Of a DNA stretch of 64,000 bases, positions 8,916 through 17,118 are shown in pieces. The stretch lies in contig NZ_SLZL01000014.1 in assembly GCF_004342605.1 (NCBI RefSeq), forward strand, positions 59,367 to 123,366, given 5' to 3'. How positions within the stretch are numbered: position 1 is the stretch's first letter; every line of letters begins with the position of its first letter. The stretch comes from Caulobacter sp. BK020 (lineage in GTDB: Bacteria; Pseudomonadota; Alphaproteobacteria; Caulobacterales; Caulobacteraceae). The notes below the pieces were generated by a model that worked only from the letters and a program-made list of their open reading frames with translations, did no database searches and was not told the DNA's origin. The position numbers were made by a program, and so were the translations under genes.

Positions 8916-9302
8916 TCACCCCAGCGAGGTCTGGATCGGCACGCCGCCCTTGATGGCCAGGGTCACGGGCGTGCGCTCGGCGACGTCGGCCAGCCGGGCG
9001 CGCTGGGTTTCGTCCAGCGCGCCCGCCGGGACCAGCACCCGCTCGATCCGGGGCGGGGTCTCGCCGCCGTGATAGTGCAGGCGCACCTCCAGCGACTCCA
9101 GCGGCCATTGCTTGTGCTCGGCGTACATCTTCAAGGTCATGGCCGTGCAGGCCCCCAGGGAGGCCAACAGCAGGTCGAACGGCGCCGGGCCGGCGTCGGC
9201 CCCGCCGTTGCGCTCGGGCTCGTCGGCCGTCAGGGCGTGGCGGCCGGTGGTGATGGCGGTGGCGTAGCGGGCGTCGCCGATGCGGGCGGTGGCGGTCGCC
9301 AT
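8916..9302 (-). CDS. OsmC-family protein
   Basis: The 128-aa protein matches the small OsmC/YhfA fold: HALTADEPERNGG near the start, then PFDLLLASLGACTAMTLKMYA with the family Cys at residue 52. In peroxide-reducing OsmC and Ohr a second Cys lies near the C-terminus; here that place reads AERTPVTLAIKGG, so residue 111 is Thr. The protein therefore cannot use the usual two-Cys mechanism and may belong to a non-peroxidase branch. AAGGAA precedes the ATG at 9302; a longer in-frame start at 9353 lacks a binding site. Confidence 0.85.
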   Translation of the reverse strand: MATATARIGDARYATAITTGRHALTADEPERNGGADAGPAPFDLLLASLGACTAMTLKMYAEHKQWPLESLEVRLHYHGGETPPRIERVLVPAGALDETQRARLADVAERTPVTLAIKGGVPIQTSLG

Positions 9303-9340
9303 GGCGGTTCCTTGGGTGGGGGAACTATTCTGGAGCGAGT

Positions 9341-9527
9341 CGGGGACGCGCACTCACGGCAAGGCCTTGGTGCGTTCGCGCTGAATTCAGCGTGAGTGCG
9401 TGTCCCCTAAGTCATCCACTGAGCTGGGGGCAAGCCCCTCTGACGCTGAGGGCGAAGGTGGGTACACGCACTCACCCTGCGCTCGACGGATCAACCCGAG
9501 AAGTCTGGGGTGTGAGTGCGCGTCCCC
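9341..9527. repeat. inverted-repeat cluster with GAGTGCGCGTCCCC arms
   Basis: Four related 15-17-bp blocks alternate in orientation: GGGGACGCGCACTCACG at 9342-9358, its near-perfect complement at 9391-9407 (one mismatch), a diverged forward copy GGGTACACGCACTCACC at about 9460-9476, and another inverted copy at 9511-9527. They form two consecutive hairpins in the gap between the OsmC and MocR genes, both on the minus strand. The gap shows no coding signal. Function unknown; a transcript end after mocR is plausible. Confidence 0.75.
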
Positions 9528-9532
9528 GGCTC

Positions 9533-10915
9533 TCAGATCACCGCCCGCGACCGCTCGTCCACGCCGGCCAGGGCCGAGGCGACCACCTGCAGGCCCTGTT
9601 CCAGCTCGGCCCGGTCCCGCGCCGCGCCCAGGCAGAGCCGCACGCCGCTCTCCAGGCCTGGCTCGACGATCGGCGCGCCGGGCGGCGTGACCTCGACGCC
9701 GCCGCGCAGGGCGCGCCCGGCCAGGCGCTCGGCGGCCAGCTCGCCCATCGGCAGCCAGACGTGCGGGCTGAAGGCGGACGCCGGCGCTTCCATGGCGGGG
9801 CCGAGGATCGCGCGGGCCAGGCCTAGGCGCCGCCCCATCTCGTCCCGGATGTCGCCGGCGATCGCCTCGGCCGTGCCGTCCTCGATCCACTGGCTGGCGA
9901 TCAGGGCGCCGAAGTTGGGCGGGGCGTAGAACTGGGCGCGCACGGCGTGGACGACGCGCTCGAACAGGTCGCCGAGCGGGGCCAGCAGGAAACCGACCCT
10001 CAGGCCGGGGGACAGCGACTTGGAGACGCCGGACACGTGGATCGTCCGCTCCGGCGCCAGTTCAACCAGGGCGGGCAGCGGATCACCGCCGAAGATCGAA
10101 TAGATGCCGTCCTCGATGATCCACAGGTCGCGCCGGCGCGCCACGGCCACGATGTCGGCCCGGCGTCCGATTCCCATAATCCGGGCGGTGGGGTTTTGCA
10201 GGGTGGGCAGCACGAACACCGCCTTGGCCCCGTTCGCCGCCGCGCGGTCCAGGGCCTCCGGCAGCAGGCCTTCGCCGTCCATGGCCACGCCCGTCAGGCG
10301 ATAGCCCGCGTGGTCGGCCAGCACGCGGGCGCCGGGGAAGGTGGCGGCCTCGCACAGCACCTCGTCGCCGGGCCGGCACAGGGCGGCCAGGGCCAGCCCC
10401 AGGGCCTGCTGGGCCCCGGCGCAGCAGATCACCTGGCGCCAGTCGGCGCGCTCCACCCCGGCCGTGCGCGACAGCCAGGTCGCGAAGGCCCGACGGTGGG
10501 CCTCCAGCCCCGTCGAGGGGGCGTAGGCCAGATTGTCGAGCAGGTCGGGCCGGCGCTGCAGCCGGGCCAGGGTCTGGACGATCCGCGCGCCGCCGGCGGT
10601 GACCGGGGCGATGTTCTGGCTCAGATTGATCGGCCGGGGATCCTCGGTCGCCGGGCCCGGACCCTGGCCGAGGGCGCCGCGCACGAAGCTGCCGCGCCCG
10701 ACATGGGCCTGGACCAGCCCGGCCTTTTCCGCCTCGACATAGGCCCGGGTCACCGTCCCCAGCCCAAGACCCAGGCGGTGGGCCAGGTCCCGCTGCGGCG
10801 GCAGGCGGTCGCCGTCGCTCAAGGCTCCCGAGGCGATGTCCCGCCGCAAAGCGTCCAGCAGGCGCTCATAGAGCGGCGCCTCGCCTTGGGAGAGGGTCGG
10901 GGTCCAGCCGGCCAT
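9533..10915 (-). CDS. MocR-type regulator (GntR HTH plus class I aminotransferase)
   Basis: The 460-aa protein joins a GntR-like winged helix (about residues 10-80: LYERLLDALRRDIASGALSDG, LPPQRDLAHRLGLGLGTVTRAYVEAE) to an aminotransferase-fold domain with the PLP-binding Lys in HVSGVSKSLSPGLRVGF. MocR proteins use PLP as an effector and usually control a neighbouring gene. Here the partner is the LysE-type exporter that starts 132 bases away on the opposite strand, so the likely role is to sense an amino-acid-like compound and switch its export. The pairing is inference from divergence. Confidence 0.9.
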   Translation of the reverse strand: MAGWTPTLSQGEAPLYERLLDALRRDIASGALSDGDRLPPQRDLAHRLGLGLGTVTRAYVEAEKAGLVQAHVGRGSFVRGALGQGPGPATEDPRPINLSQNIAPVTAGGARIVQTLARLQRRPDLLDNLAYAPSTGLEAHRRAFATWLSRTAGVERADWRQVICCAGAQQALGLALAALCRPGDEVLCEAATFPGARVLADHAGYRLTGVAMDGEGLLPEALDRAAANGAKAVFVLPTLQNPTARIMGIGRRADIVAVARRRDLWIIEDGIYSIFGGDPLPALVELAPERTIHVSGVSKSLSPGLRVGFLLAPLGDLFERVVHAVRAQFYAPPNFGALIASQWIEDGTAEAIAGDIRDEMGRRLGLARAILGPAMEAPASAFSPHVWLPMGELAAERLAGRALRGGVEVTPPGAPIVEPGLESGVRLCLGAARDRAELEQGLQVVASALAGVDERSRAVI

Positions 10916-10929
10916 CGGCGATCTCCAGA

Positions 10930-10948
10930 ATTGTCACTGGAACAATAT
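10930..10948. promoter_or_regulatory. candidate operator between the MocR and LysE genes
   Basis: The short inverted repeat TTGT-cactgga-ACAA lies in the shared 132-bp gap, 15-33 bases before the MocR start codon and about 100 before lysE. A TTGACA hexamer at 10954-10959 follows, but I find no good -10 at the right distance on the plus strand. Position suits an autoregulatory site; the assignment is tentative. Confidence 0.35.
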
Positions 10949-11047
10949 AGGTTTTGACACATGATGCAATCAGCATGATGACCATGACATTCCCGCCTCC
11001 GGCGCCCGTCCTTTGCACGGGGCCGTCGTCTTCGAGGAGCGTCCGTC

Positions 11048-11722
11048 ATGACCGCCCAACTGCTGCTCGCCTTCGTCCTGTTCGCCTTCGCCACCGCCGG
11101 CACGCCCGGACCCAACAACATGATGCTGCTGGCCTCGGGCGCGAATTTCGGCTTCCGCCGCACGGTGCTGCACATCCTCGGGATCAGCGTCGGCCTGGGC
11201 GTGATGGTGGCGGCCATGGGCCTGGGCCTGGGCGGCGTCTTCAAGGCCTGGCCGGTGCTGCACGAGGTGCTGCGCTGGGTCGGCGGGGCCTACATGCTGT
11301 GGCTGGCCTGGAAGATCGCCACGGCCAAGGGCGTGTCGGACAAGGGCGCCGGGGCCAAGCCGATGACCTTCCTGCAGGCCGCCGCCTTCCAGTGGGTCAA
11401 TCCCAAGGCCTGGGCCATGGCCCTGACCGCGGCCACCACCTATACGCCCGAGGGCTCGACGATCGGGGTGTTCTTCATCGCCGGGACCTTCATGCTGGTC
11501 GGCGCGCCGTGCAGCGCGGCCTGGGCGGGGTTCGGCCAGGGCATGCGGCGGTTCCTGGACCGGCCGCCGGTGCTGCGGGCCTTCAACCTGACCATGGCGG
11601 CCCTGCTGGTCGTCTCGCTCTACCCGCTGGTGGTCGAGACCCGTCCCGCCGGCGTCTCGCGGGAGGCCCCGCGCCTGCTGGCCGACCTGCCGCCGACGCC
11701 GCGCTGGTCGTCGCGGGGCTAG
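11048..11722 (+). CDS. LysE-family amino-acid exporter
   Basis: The 224-aa membrane protein opens with the LysE/RhtB signature TAGTPGPNNMMLLASGANFGFRR (about residues 17-39) and has about six hydrophobic segments, with QWVNPKAWAMAL in the middle. The family exports amino acids or derivatives from the cytoplasm. The C-terminal 25 residues are Pro/Arg-rich and less typical. A GAGGAG sequence lies upstream of the ATG. Its divergent MocR neighbour is the probable regulator. Substrate unknown. Confidence 0.88.
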   Translation: MTAQLLLAFVLFAFATAGTPGPNNMMLLASGANFGFRRTVLHILGISVGLGVMVAAMGLGLGGVFKAWPVLHEVLRWVGGAYMLWLAWKIATAKGVSDKGAGAKPMTFLQAAAFQWVNPKAWAMALTAATTYTPEGSTIGVFFIAGTFMLVGAPCSAAWAGFGQGMRRFLDRPPVLRAFNLTMAALLVVSLYPLVVETRPAGVSREAPRLLADLPPTPRWSSRG

Positions 11723-11798
11723 GGCGCATTACCGAACCTTAAGTGGTGCGGCGCGGGCGGCTGGGGTCTGGTGCGGCGGCGAAAATCCGGAGTCGTCC

Positions 11799-12581
11799 AT
11801 GCCCTTTGCCGCCCGTTCCGCCCTGCTCGCCGTCCTGCTGCTGGCTTCGCCCCTTGTCGGGCCCCTCGCGGCGCAGGCCGCCGTCACGCCCGTGCCTGTC
11901 GGCCAGCCGCTGGCCCGGTTCGACAACCTCAAGCCCGGCGTGCACCGCTACCTGCGCTTCAAGCAGACGGGCGACACGGTGCGCGTCGCCGACGTCTGGA
12001 CCCGCGAGGTCCGCTTCGAGGACCAGGACGGCCAGCGCCGCCTGCACATCGTCCAGCACTGGGACGGGGTCGGAGCCACGCCGTCCGACCGCCAGCTGGA
12101 CAGCTGGTTCGAGGTCGGCACCTTCCGGCCCCTGACCCACGTCCGTCGCACCCAGAAGGACGGCGTCGCCAAGGTCGAGGGCTATGACTTCAAGCCCGAT
12201 CGGATCGTCGGCCTGAAGGACCTGGCCGACAACGCCGCCAAGGACTTCGAGGTCGCCTCGCCGCAGCCCAGCTTCAACTTCGAGACCGACATGGAGTTCG
12301 TCCAGGCCCTGCCCTTGGCGGCCGGGTACGAAGCCAGCATCGTCTTCACCCATCCCGGCGGCGGCCCGCCGGCGGCCTATCTGTTCAAGGTGGCGGGCTC
12401 GGAAGCGCTGGACCTGCCGGGCGGCGGCAAGGTCGACTGCTGGGTGGTGACCACCGACTACAACCACCCGGAGATGGGCGTGACCCGCTTCTGGTTCGCC
12501 AAGAAGGGCCAGGTGATGATCAAGCAGATCTCGCCGTTGCCGGATGGCTCGGGCGTACTGGGCAAGACGCTGCTGTACTGA
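11799..12581 (+). CDS. secreted protein of unknown function (DUF3108-like)
   Basis: The 260-aa protein has a clear signal peptide (LLAVLLLASPLVGPLAAQA, cleavage near residue 27). The mature part is rich in beta-strand patterns and ends with DYNHPEMGVTRFWFAKKGQVMIKQ, which resembles the end of DUF3108-type periplasmic proteins where a strand leads into a charged FWFAK segment. I do not recognise an enzymatic motif; one Cys (about residue 218) is isolated. It is probably periplasmic. GGAG is not well placed before the ATG at 11799, yet the signal peptide fixes the start. Confidence 0.6.
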   Translation: MPFAARSALLAVLLLASPLVGPLAAQAAVTPVPVGQPLARFDNLKPGVHRYLRFKQTGDTVRVADVWTREVRFEDQDGQRRLHIVQHWDGVGATPSDRQLDSWFEVGTFRPLTHVRRTQKDGVAKVEGYDFKPDRIVGLKDLADNAAKDFEVASPQPSFNFETDMEFVQALPLAAGYEASIVFTHPGGGPPAAYLFKVAGSEALDLPGGGKVDCWVVTTDYNHPEMGVTRFWFAKKGQVMIKQISPLPDGSGVLGKTLLY

Positions 12582-12599
12582 GGTTTCCGTGGTCCGGAC

Positions 12600-12625
12600 G
12601 GGGACAGGCGCAAGCGCCTGTCCCC
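12600..12625. repeat. short palindrome GGGGACAGGCGC, copy 1
   Basis: Perfect 12-bp arms (GGGGACAGGCGC and complement) with an AA loop, followed by AATCCAGA. The same unit with slight change lies at 13180-13205, also just after a stop codon. It is likely a 3'-end hairpin for the secreted protein upstream. Confidence 0.8.
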
Positions 12626-12697
12626 AATCCAGAGCGCGGGGCTTGCTTGAAAGCACGCATCGGCCCCAGATCGAACCTTCATGAAAGGTCTCTGCCT

Positions 12698-13171
12698 ATG
12701 CGTCCATTGCTCCTCGCCGCCCTGATCACCTTCGCCGCGAGCCCCGCCCTGGCCCAGGACCTGAAGGTCACCGTCCAAGGGCGTGACAGCCTGGTGCTGA
12801 CGCCGGCCGACCTGCAGGCCCTGCCGCGCGCCAAGGCGACCTTCACCGCCCATGGCAAGCCGATCACCTACGAGGGCGCGCTGCTGAACGCCGCCCTCAA
12901 GCAGGCCGGGGTCGTGTCGGGCGACCGGCTGATGGGCCGCTACCTGAACCAGGTGGTGGTCGCCAAGGGTTCGGACGGCTTCACCGCGTCCTATTCCCTG
13001 GGCGAGACCGACCCGATCTACCGGACCAATCCGGTGATCATCGCCGACCGCAAGGACGGCCAGCCGCTGGACGCCAAGGAGGGGCCCTACCGTCTGGTCG
13101 TCGACGGCGACCTGCGTCCGGGACGCTCGGTGCGGATGCTGACGTCGGTCGAGGTGAAGGCGGTTCAATAG
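12698..13171 (+). CDS. periplasmic molybdopterin-binding-fold protein (SUOX-like domain)
   Basis: The 157-aa protein has a signal peptide (LLLAALITFAASPALAQ, about residues 4-20), then a small domain with LTPADLQALPRAKATF, ITYEGALLNAALKQAGV, ASYSLGETDP and EGPYRLVVDGDLRPGRSVRML. This is the pattern of short proteins that share the oxidoreductase molybdopterin-binding fold (PF00174-like) but lack the long loops and catalytic Cys of true Moco enzymes. Its role is unknown. The ATG at 12698 has AAAGG upstream and begins the signal peptide; the longer frame start does not. Confidence 0.7.
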   Translation: MRPLLLAALITFAASPALAQDLKVTVQGRDSLVLTPADLQALPRAKATFTAHGKPITYEGALLNAALKQAGVVSGDRLMGRYLNQVVVAKGSDGFTASYSLGETDPIYRTNPVIIADRKDGQPLDAKEGPYRLVVDGDLRPGRSVRMLTSVEVKAVQ

Positions 13172-13179
13172 ATCGGGAA

Positions 13180-13205
13180 GGGGACAGGCGCCTGCGCCAG
13201 TCCCC
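13180..13205. repeat. short palindrome GGGGACAGGCGC, copy 2
   Basis: This second copy of the hairpin at 12600 lies 9 bases after a stop codon. Its right half has changed to CTGCGCCAGTCCCC, so pairing is imperfect. The trailing AATCCAGA is conserved. Confidence 0.75.
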
Positions 13206-13213
13206 AATCCAGA

Positions 13214-13318
13214 CTAGAGCAAATCGCGCGATATAGGAATCGCACGATTTGCTCTAGGTTTTTGTTTTCGCATCGCTTTGCGGAAAACCGGCGTCCACTT
13301 TTCCGCGCGATGCTCTAG
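13214..13318. repeat. alphaproteobacterial TAGAGC...GCTCTA intergenic repeat
   Basis: The element consists of TAGAGCAAATCGCGCGAT and its complement at 13215-13256, then TTTTTGTTTTCGCATCGC, TTGCGGAAAACCGGCG and TTTTCCGCGCGATGCTCTAG. I recognise this consensus as a widespread intergenic repeat of alphaproteobacteria. It overlaps the stop codon of the DUF1993 gene: the final CTAG supplies the TAG on the minus strand. Confidence 0.85.
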
Positions 13319-13827
13319 CCCCGCACGGCCCCCAGATAGTCCAGTTTGCCGATCTGCACGCCCTTGTGGCGCAGGATGTCGTAGGCGGTGACCACGTGGA
13401 AGAAGAAGTTCGGCAGGGCGAAGCTGAACAGGTAGTCCTCGCCGGTGAAGGTCAGGGGCCCGCCCGGCGTCTTCAGCTCGACGGTGCGGCCCTCGCTGCC
13501 CTCGAAGGCCTGGGGATCGACGCTCCGGATATAGGCAAGAGTGTCGGTCACGCGCTTCCGGAGCTGGGCGAAGCTGGTCTCCTCGTCCGGCATCGCGGGG
13601 GCCTCGACGCCGGTCAGCCGGGCCACCGCGCCCTTGGAGGCGTCCGACGCCCGCTGGACCTGGCCCGACAGCGGCAGCATGTCGTCGGCCAGGCGGGCGG
13701 CGACCAGGTCGTCGGGGTTGTGGCCCTGGGCCTTGGCGTGGGCCTCGCCCTTGTCGAGCAGGGTGGCCAGCACCTCAAGGGCGCGGACGAAGACGGGAAC
13801 CGAGGCGCGATGCATCGACAGGGACAT
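13315..13827 (-). CDS. DUF1993 family protein
   Basis: The 170-aa protein matches DUF1993: MSLSMHRASVPVFVRALEVL at the start, a helical bundle, PLTFTGEDYLFSFALPNFFFHVVTAYDILRHKGV near the end and the closing KLDYLGAV. The family is related in fold to DinB-like helical bundles and may bind metal through His residues, but has no established function. The gene ends in a repeat element that provides its stop codon. Start ATG at 13827. Confidence 0.85.
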   Translation of the reverse strand: MSLSMHRASVPVFVRALEVLATLLDKGEAHAKAQGHNPDDLVAARLADDMLPLSGQVQRASDASKGAVARLTGVEAPAMPDEETSFAQLRKRVTDTLAYIRSVDPQAFEGSEGRTVELKTPGGPLTFTGEDYLFSFALPNFFFHVVTAYDILRHKGVQIGKLDYLGAVRG

Positions 13828-13987
13828 GGAAGGCTCCGAAAACGGGACGCGGCGCGGGGGATGTTTCGCCGCCCCCGGCAGATAGGGGCGCGTGGTCAGG
13901 CTTTACAGGTCCGCCCGCCAAGGGGTGACGCGGCGCGTCCGGAGCGGTAGAGAGACCGCCCGTTCCTCCACAGCGTGACGTTCTCCC

Positions 13988-15058
13988 TTGCGACTGCCCC
14001 AGGCCCGCCTCGACCAAGTTCTCGACCGCTTCCGTGAAGTCGAAGCCCGGATGGGCGCGGCCACCGACGGCGCCGAGATCGTCAAGCTCTCCAAGGAGCA
14101 CGCCGAGCTGCGCCCGGTGGCCGAGGCCGTCGAGGCCCTGGCCAAGCTGAGCGCTGAGCGCGCCGAGCTGGACGAGATGGCCGGCGATCCGGAAATGGCC
14201 GCCATGGTCGCCGACGAGATCGCCGCCCTGGACGAGAAGCTGCCGGTCATGGAGCGCGAGCTGGCCCTGATGCTGGCTCCGCGCGACAAGGACGAAAACG
14301 CCTCGGCCATTCTCGAAGTCCGGGCCGGCACTGGCGGCGACGAGGCGGCCCTGTTCGCCGGCGACCTGTTCCGCATGTACCAGCGCTACGCCCAGCTCCA
14401 GGGCTGGCGGGTCGAGATCGACAGCGTCTCCGAAGGCGAGATGGGCGGCTACAAGGAAATCATCGCCTCGGTCACCGGCGACGGCGTGTTCGGCCGCTGG
14501 AAGTTCGAGAGCGGCGTGCACCGCGTCCAGCGCGTGCCGGCCACCGAGGCCCAGGGCCGCATCCACACCTCGGCCGCCACCGTCGCGGTCCTGCCCGAGG
14601 CCGAGGACGTCGAGATCGAGATCAACGAGAGCGACCTGCGGATCGACACCTACCGCTCGTCCGGGGCCGGCGGGCAGCACGTCAACAAGACCGACTCGGC
14701 CGTGCGCATCACCCACCTGCCGACCGGCGTGGTGGTGACCAGCTCGGAAAAGAGCCAGCACCAGAACCGCGCCCGGGCGATGAAGAACCTGAAGGCGCGC
14801 CTCTACGACATGCAGCGCGAGGCGCTCGACACCGCCCGCTCGGACGCCCGCAAGAGCCAAGTCGGCAGCGGCGACCGCTCCGAGCGCATCCGCACCTACA
14901 ACTTCCCGCAGGGCCGGGTCACCGACCACCGGATCAACCTGACCCTCTACAACCTGGCCAAGGTGATGGAGGGCGACGCCCTGGACGACATCATCAAGCC
15001 GCTGATCGCCGAGGATCAGGCGGCGAGGCTGGCGAGCCTGGAAGAGGGCGGGTTTTAA
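13988..15058 (+). CDS. prfA: peptide chain release factor 1
   Basis: The 356-aa protein is a complete class I release factor. Domain 1 is helical (about residues 1-100). The stop-codon-reading PxT motif of RF1 is PAT at residues 184-186, and the catalytic GGQ loop is at 228-230 ([20 protein letters not shown]). It ends translation at UAA and UAG. The start is TTG at 13988; no ATG precedes the conserved N-terminus, so the rare start seems real. The modifying enzyme PrmC is 3.7 kb downstream rather than adjacent. Confidence 0.95.
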   Translation: MRLPQARLDQVLDRFREVEARMGAATDGAEIVKLSKEHAELRPVAEAVEALAKLSAERAELDEMAGDPEMAAMVADEIAALDEKLPVMERELALMLAPRDKDENASAILEVRAGTGGDEAALFAGDLFRMYQRYAQLQGWRVEIDSVSEGEMGGYKEIIASVTGDGVFGRWKFESGVHRVQRVPATEAQGRIHTSAATVAVLPEAEDVEIEINESDLRIDTYRSSGAGGQHVNKTDSAVRITHLPTGVVVTSSEKSQHQNRARAMKNLKARLYDMQREALDTARSDARKSQVGSGDRSERIRTYNFPQGRVTDHRINLTLYNLAKVMEGDALDDIIKPLIAEDQAARLASLEEGGF

Positions 15059-15068
15059 GGCGCTTTCG

Positions 15069-15122
15069 TCCCCCGCCCCCCATTGAGGGCGGACAGACGG
15101 CGAAGCCGTCAGATAGGGGGCA
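15069..15122. repeat. half copy of repeat family R1
   Basis: GTCCCCCGCCCCC, then GGGCGGACAGACGGCGAAGCCGTC, then AGATAGGGGGCAG matches the right half of the R1 palindrome with several changes. It lies directly after the prfA stop and looks like a decayed or truncated copy. Confidence 0.65.
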
Positions 15123-15195
15123 GGTGTTTACCGGCGCGATCTTTCGTCCTCACGCGGAAAGCCGCTGAGTGAACTCGCCTCTCCCCGCAGTCCCC

Positions 15196-15720
15196 CTACA
15201 ACTCCTTCTCCAGCACCACGAACTCCAGCGCCCGCTGCGGCCTGCCGAACCGCTCGCCGACGGGGAACGGCTTCCGCTCGCCGGTCAGGGCGTAGCCCCG
15301 GCGCTGGTACCAGGCGATCAGGGTGTCGCGCAGATGGACAACGGTCAGGCGCACGCGCCGGGCGCCCCGGTCCCTGGCGTAGGCCTCGCCGTGGGCCAGC
15401 AGCGCCCGGCCCAGCTGGCGGTCCTGCTGGTCGGGGCGGATGGTCAGCATGCCCAGGTACCAGGCGTCGGGCGCCTCGGCGTCCGGCTCGACCCAGACGC
15501 AGCCCAGCAGCGGGCCGCCGGCCTTGTCGCGCAGGGTCAGCAGGACGGCGTTCGGCGCTTCGGCCAGGTCCTGGCGGAGGCTGTCCAGGTCGATGCGCTG
15601 GCCGTCGATATAGCCGGCCTCGGTGGTCCACCCGGCCTGGGCGCCTTCGCCGCGATAGGCGGAATTGACCAGGGCCACGATGGCGGTGAACTCGGGCTCG
15701 ACGGCGGGGGCGAAGATCAT
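15196..15720 (-). CDS. GNAT-family N-acetyltransferase
   Basis: The 174-aa protein shows the GNAT order: early helices (FTAIVALVNSAYRGE), strand 4 with WYLGMLTIRPDQQDRQLGRALL (acetyl-CoA loop of R/Q-x-x-G-x-G/A type), and the C-terminal LIAWYQRRGYALTGERKPFP. Such enzymes move acetyl from acetyl-CoA to an amine on a small molecule or protein; substrate unknown. Two starts are possible, ATG at 15720 and ATG at 15729; neither has a strong ribosome site, and MIFAP is the more usual N-terminus. Confidence 0.85.
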   Translation of the reverse strand: MIFAPAVEPEFTAIVALVNSAYRGEGAQAGWTTEAGYIDGQRIDLDSLRQDLAEAPNAVLLTLRDKAGGPLLGCVWVEPDAEAPDAWYLGMLTIRPDQQDRQLGRALLAHGEAYARDRGARRVRLTVVHLRDTLIAWYQRRGYALTGERKPFPVGERFGRPQRALEFVVLEKEL

Positions 15721-15758
15721 GCCGCACACTTAGGGCGCACGCCGCCCTTCGCCAAGGC

Positions 15759-17018
15759 TCAGTTGGGCGGGGCGGGGCCCTTGGCCTTGCGCCAGCCGGT
15801 GGCGCGCCCCCAGTAGCGGCCGGACACCCGCTTGACCGCGCCCGCTTCGCGCTGGATGAACTCCCAGGGGTGGAAGGCCAGGCCCACCGTGTCGGCCATG
15901 GCCGCGCCGCGCTCGCCCATCGGCTTTTCGGGGCCGGTGGTGGAGTCGATGGCGGTCTGGTGCTCGATCTCGGCGTTCAGCTCGGCCCCGACCAGCACGG
16001 TCATGATCGAGAACCACATCCAGACCATGAAGGCGATCACCGCCCCCAGCGGGCCGTAGGTGGCGTCGTAATGGGCGACGCGATTGACATAGACCGAGAA
16101 CACCAGCGATCCGCCCAGCCAGGCCGCCGCCCCGAACACCGCGCCCCAGATCACCCAGCGCCAGCGGGGGCGGGCCCGGCAGGGGGCGAAACGGTACAGC
16201 ATGGCGAAGGCGAAGGCCGTCACCGCCAGCACGATCAGCCAGCGCAGCGGGATCCAGATCGGCGCCGCCGCGCTCAGCCCGATCCGCTCGAACACCACCG
16301 GCGCGGCGATCAGCACGCTGGCCAGCACCACGGCGTACAGCAGGGCGCAGAAGGTGAAGGCGTAGGTCCAGGCGGTCTTGGTGAGGAAGTTGCGCTTCTC
16401 GTCCTCGTCATAGGCGATGTTCAGCCCGTCGAAGAGCGCCTTCATGCTGGCGTTGGCCGACCAGATCGACAGCAGCAGGCTGAGCACGAAGGCCACGCCC
16501 AGCTTGGCCTGCTCCTGGCTGGCCAGGCGCAGCATCTGTTCGCCGATGATGTTGACGACGCTGGCGGGGAAGACGCTGGACATCTCCTGCAGCTGCTTCT
16601 CGACCGCCCCGACGTCGGCGAACAGGCCGTACAGCGACACGAAGGCGCCGATGGCCGGGAAGATGGCCAGCAGGGTGTAGAAGGTCACGCCGCCCGCCAC
16701 CGCCGGCAGACGGTCGACGCTGATCTCGCGGAAGGTGCGCCACAGGATGTCGCGCCAGCCCAGCACGGGAATGCGGTGCGGATGCCGCGCCGCCCGGCCG
16801 CGCATCGGCTCGGCCTTGTCGAACTCGTGCGGCGGCATGGCCCGGTCCTCGGACAGGCCGGGCGGATGGTCCAGCGGGATCTCGTGCGGCGCGTGGCCGG
16901 ACCGGGGCTTGGGCAGGACGAAGGGGACCAGGGCCAGCAGGGCGATCCAGGGGGCCAGGTGGTAGGGCCGCGAGGCGATCCACGACCGGATCGGGCGCCG
17001 CGGCGCGATGTCTGTCAT
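15759..17018 (-). CDS. YihY/BrkB-family inner-membrane protein
   Basis: The 419-aa protein has a hydrophobic segment at about residues 20-38, a charged linker, then the YihY/BrkB core of about six spans. Recognisable blocks are RLPAVAGGVTFYTLLAIFPAIGAFVSLYG, WSANASMKALFDGLNIAYDE and YDATYGPLGAVIAFMVWMW. The family was once thought to be RNase BN, which proved wrong; the present idea is a transporter or envelope role. The start at 17018 has GGAGGG 8 bases upstream; a longer frame to 17120 lacks this and would overlap the next gene's leader. Confidence 0.88.
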   Translation of the reverse strand: MTDIAPRRPIRSWIASRPYHLAPWIALLALVPFVLPKPRSGHAPHEIPLDHPPGLSEDRAMPPHEFDKAEPMRGRAARHPHRIPVLGWRDILWRTFREISVDRLPAVAGGVTFYTLLAIFPAIGAFVSLYGLFADVGAVEKQLQEMSSVFPASVVNIIGEQMLRLASQEQAKLGVAFVLSLLLSIWSANASMKALFDGLNIAYDEDEKRNFLTKTAWTYAFTFCALLYAVVLASVLIAAPVVFERIGLSAAAPIWIPLRWLIVLAVTAFAFAMLYRFAPCRARPRWRWVIWGAVFGAAAWLGGSLVFSVYVNRVAHYDATYGPLGAVIAFMVWMWFSIMTVLVGAELNAEIEHQTAIDSTTGPEKPMGERGAAMADTVGLAFHPWEFIQREAGAVKRVSGRYWGRATGWRKAKGPAPPN

Positions 17019-17118
17019 GGTCTGGCCCTCCGCTGGAGGAACACGCCCGGCGCCGCTCCGTTCCGCGCGATCAGGCTCCACCTTGCCAACCTCCGAGTCG
17101 TCGACGACCTTGCGCGCC

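Noticed and set aside
11048..11722. Frame shift at the C-terminus of the LysE protein
   Set aside because: The unusual tail stays in frame and the hydrophobic core is complete, so it is more likely a normal variable end.
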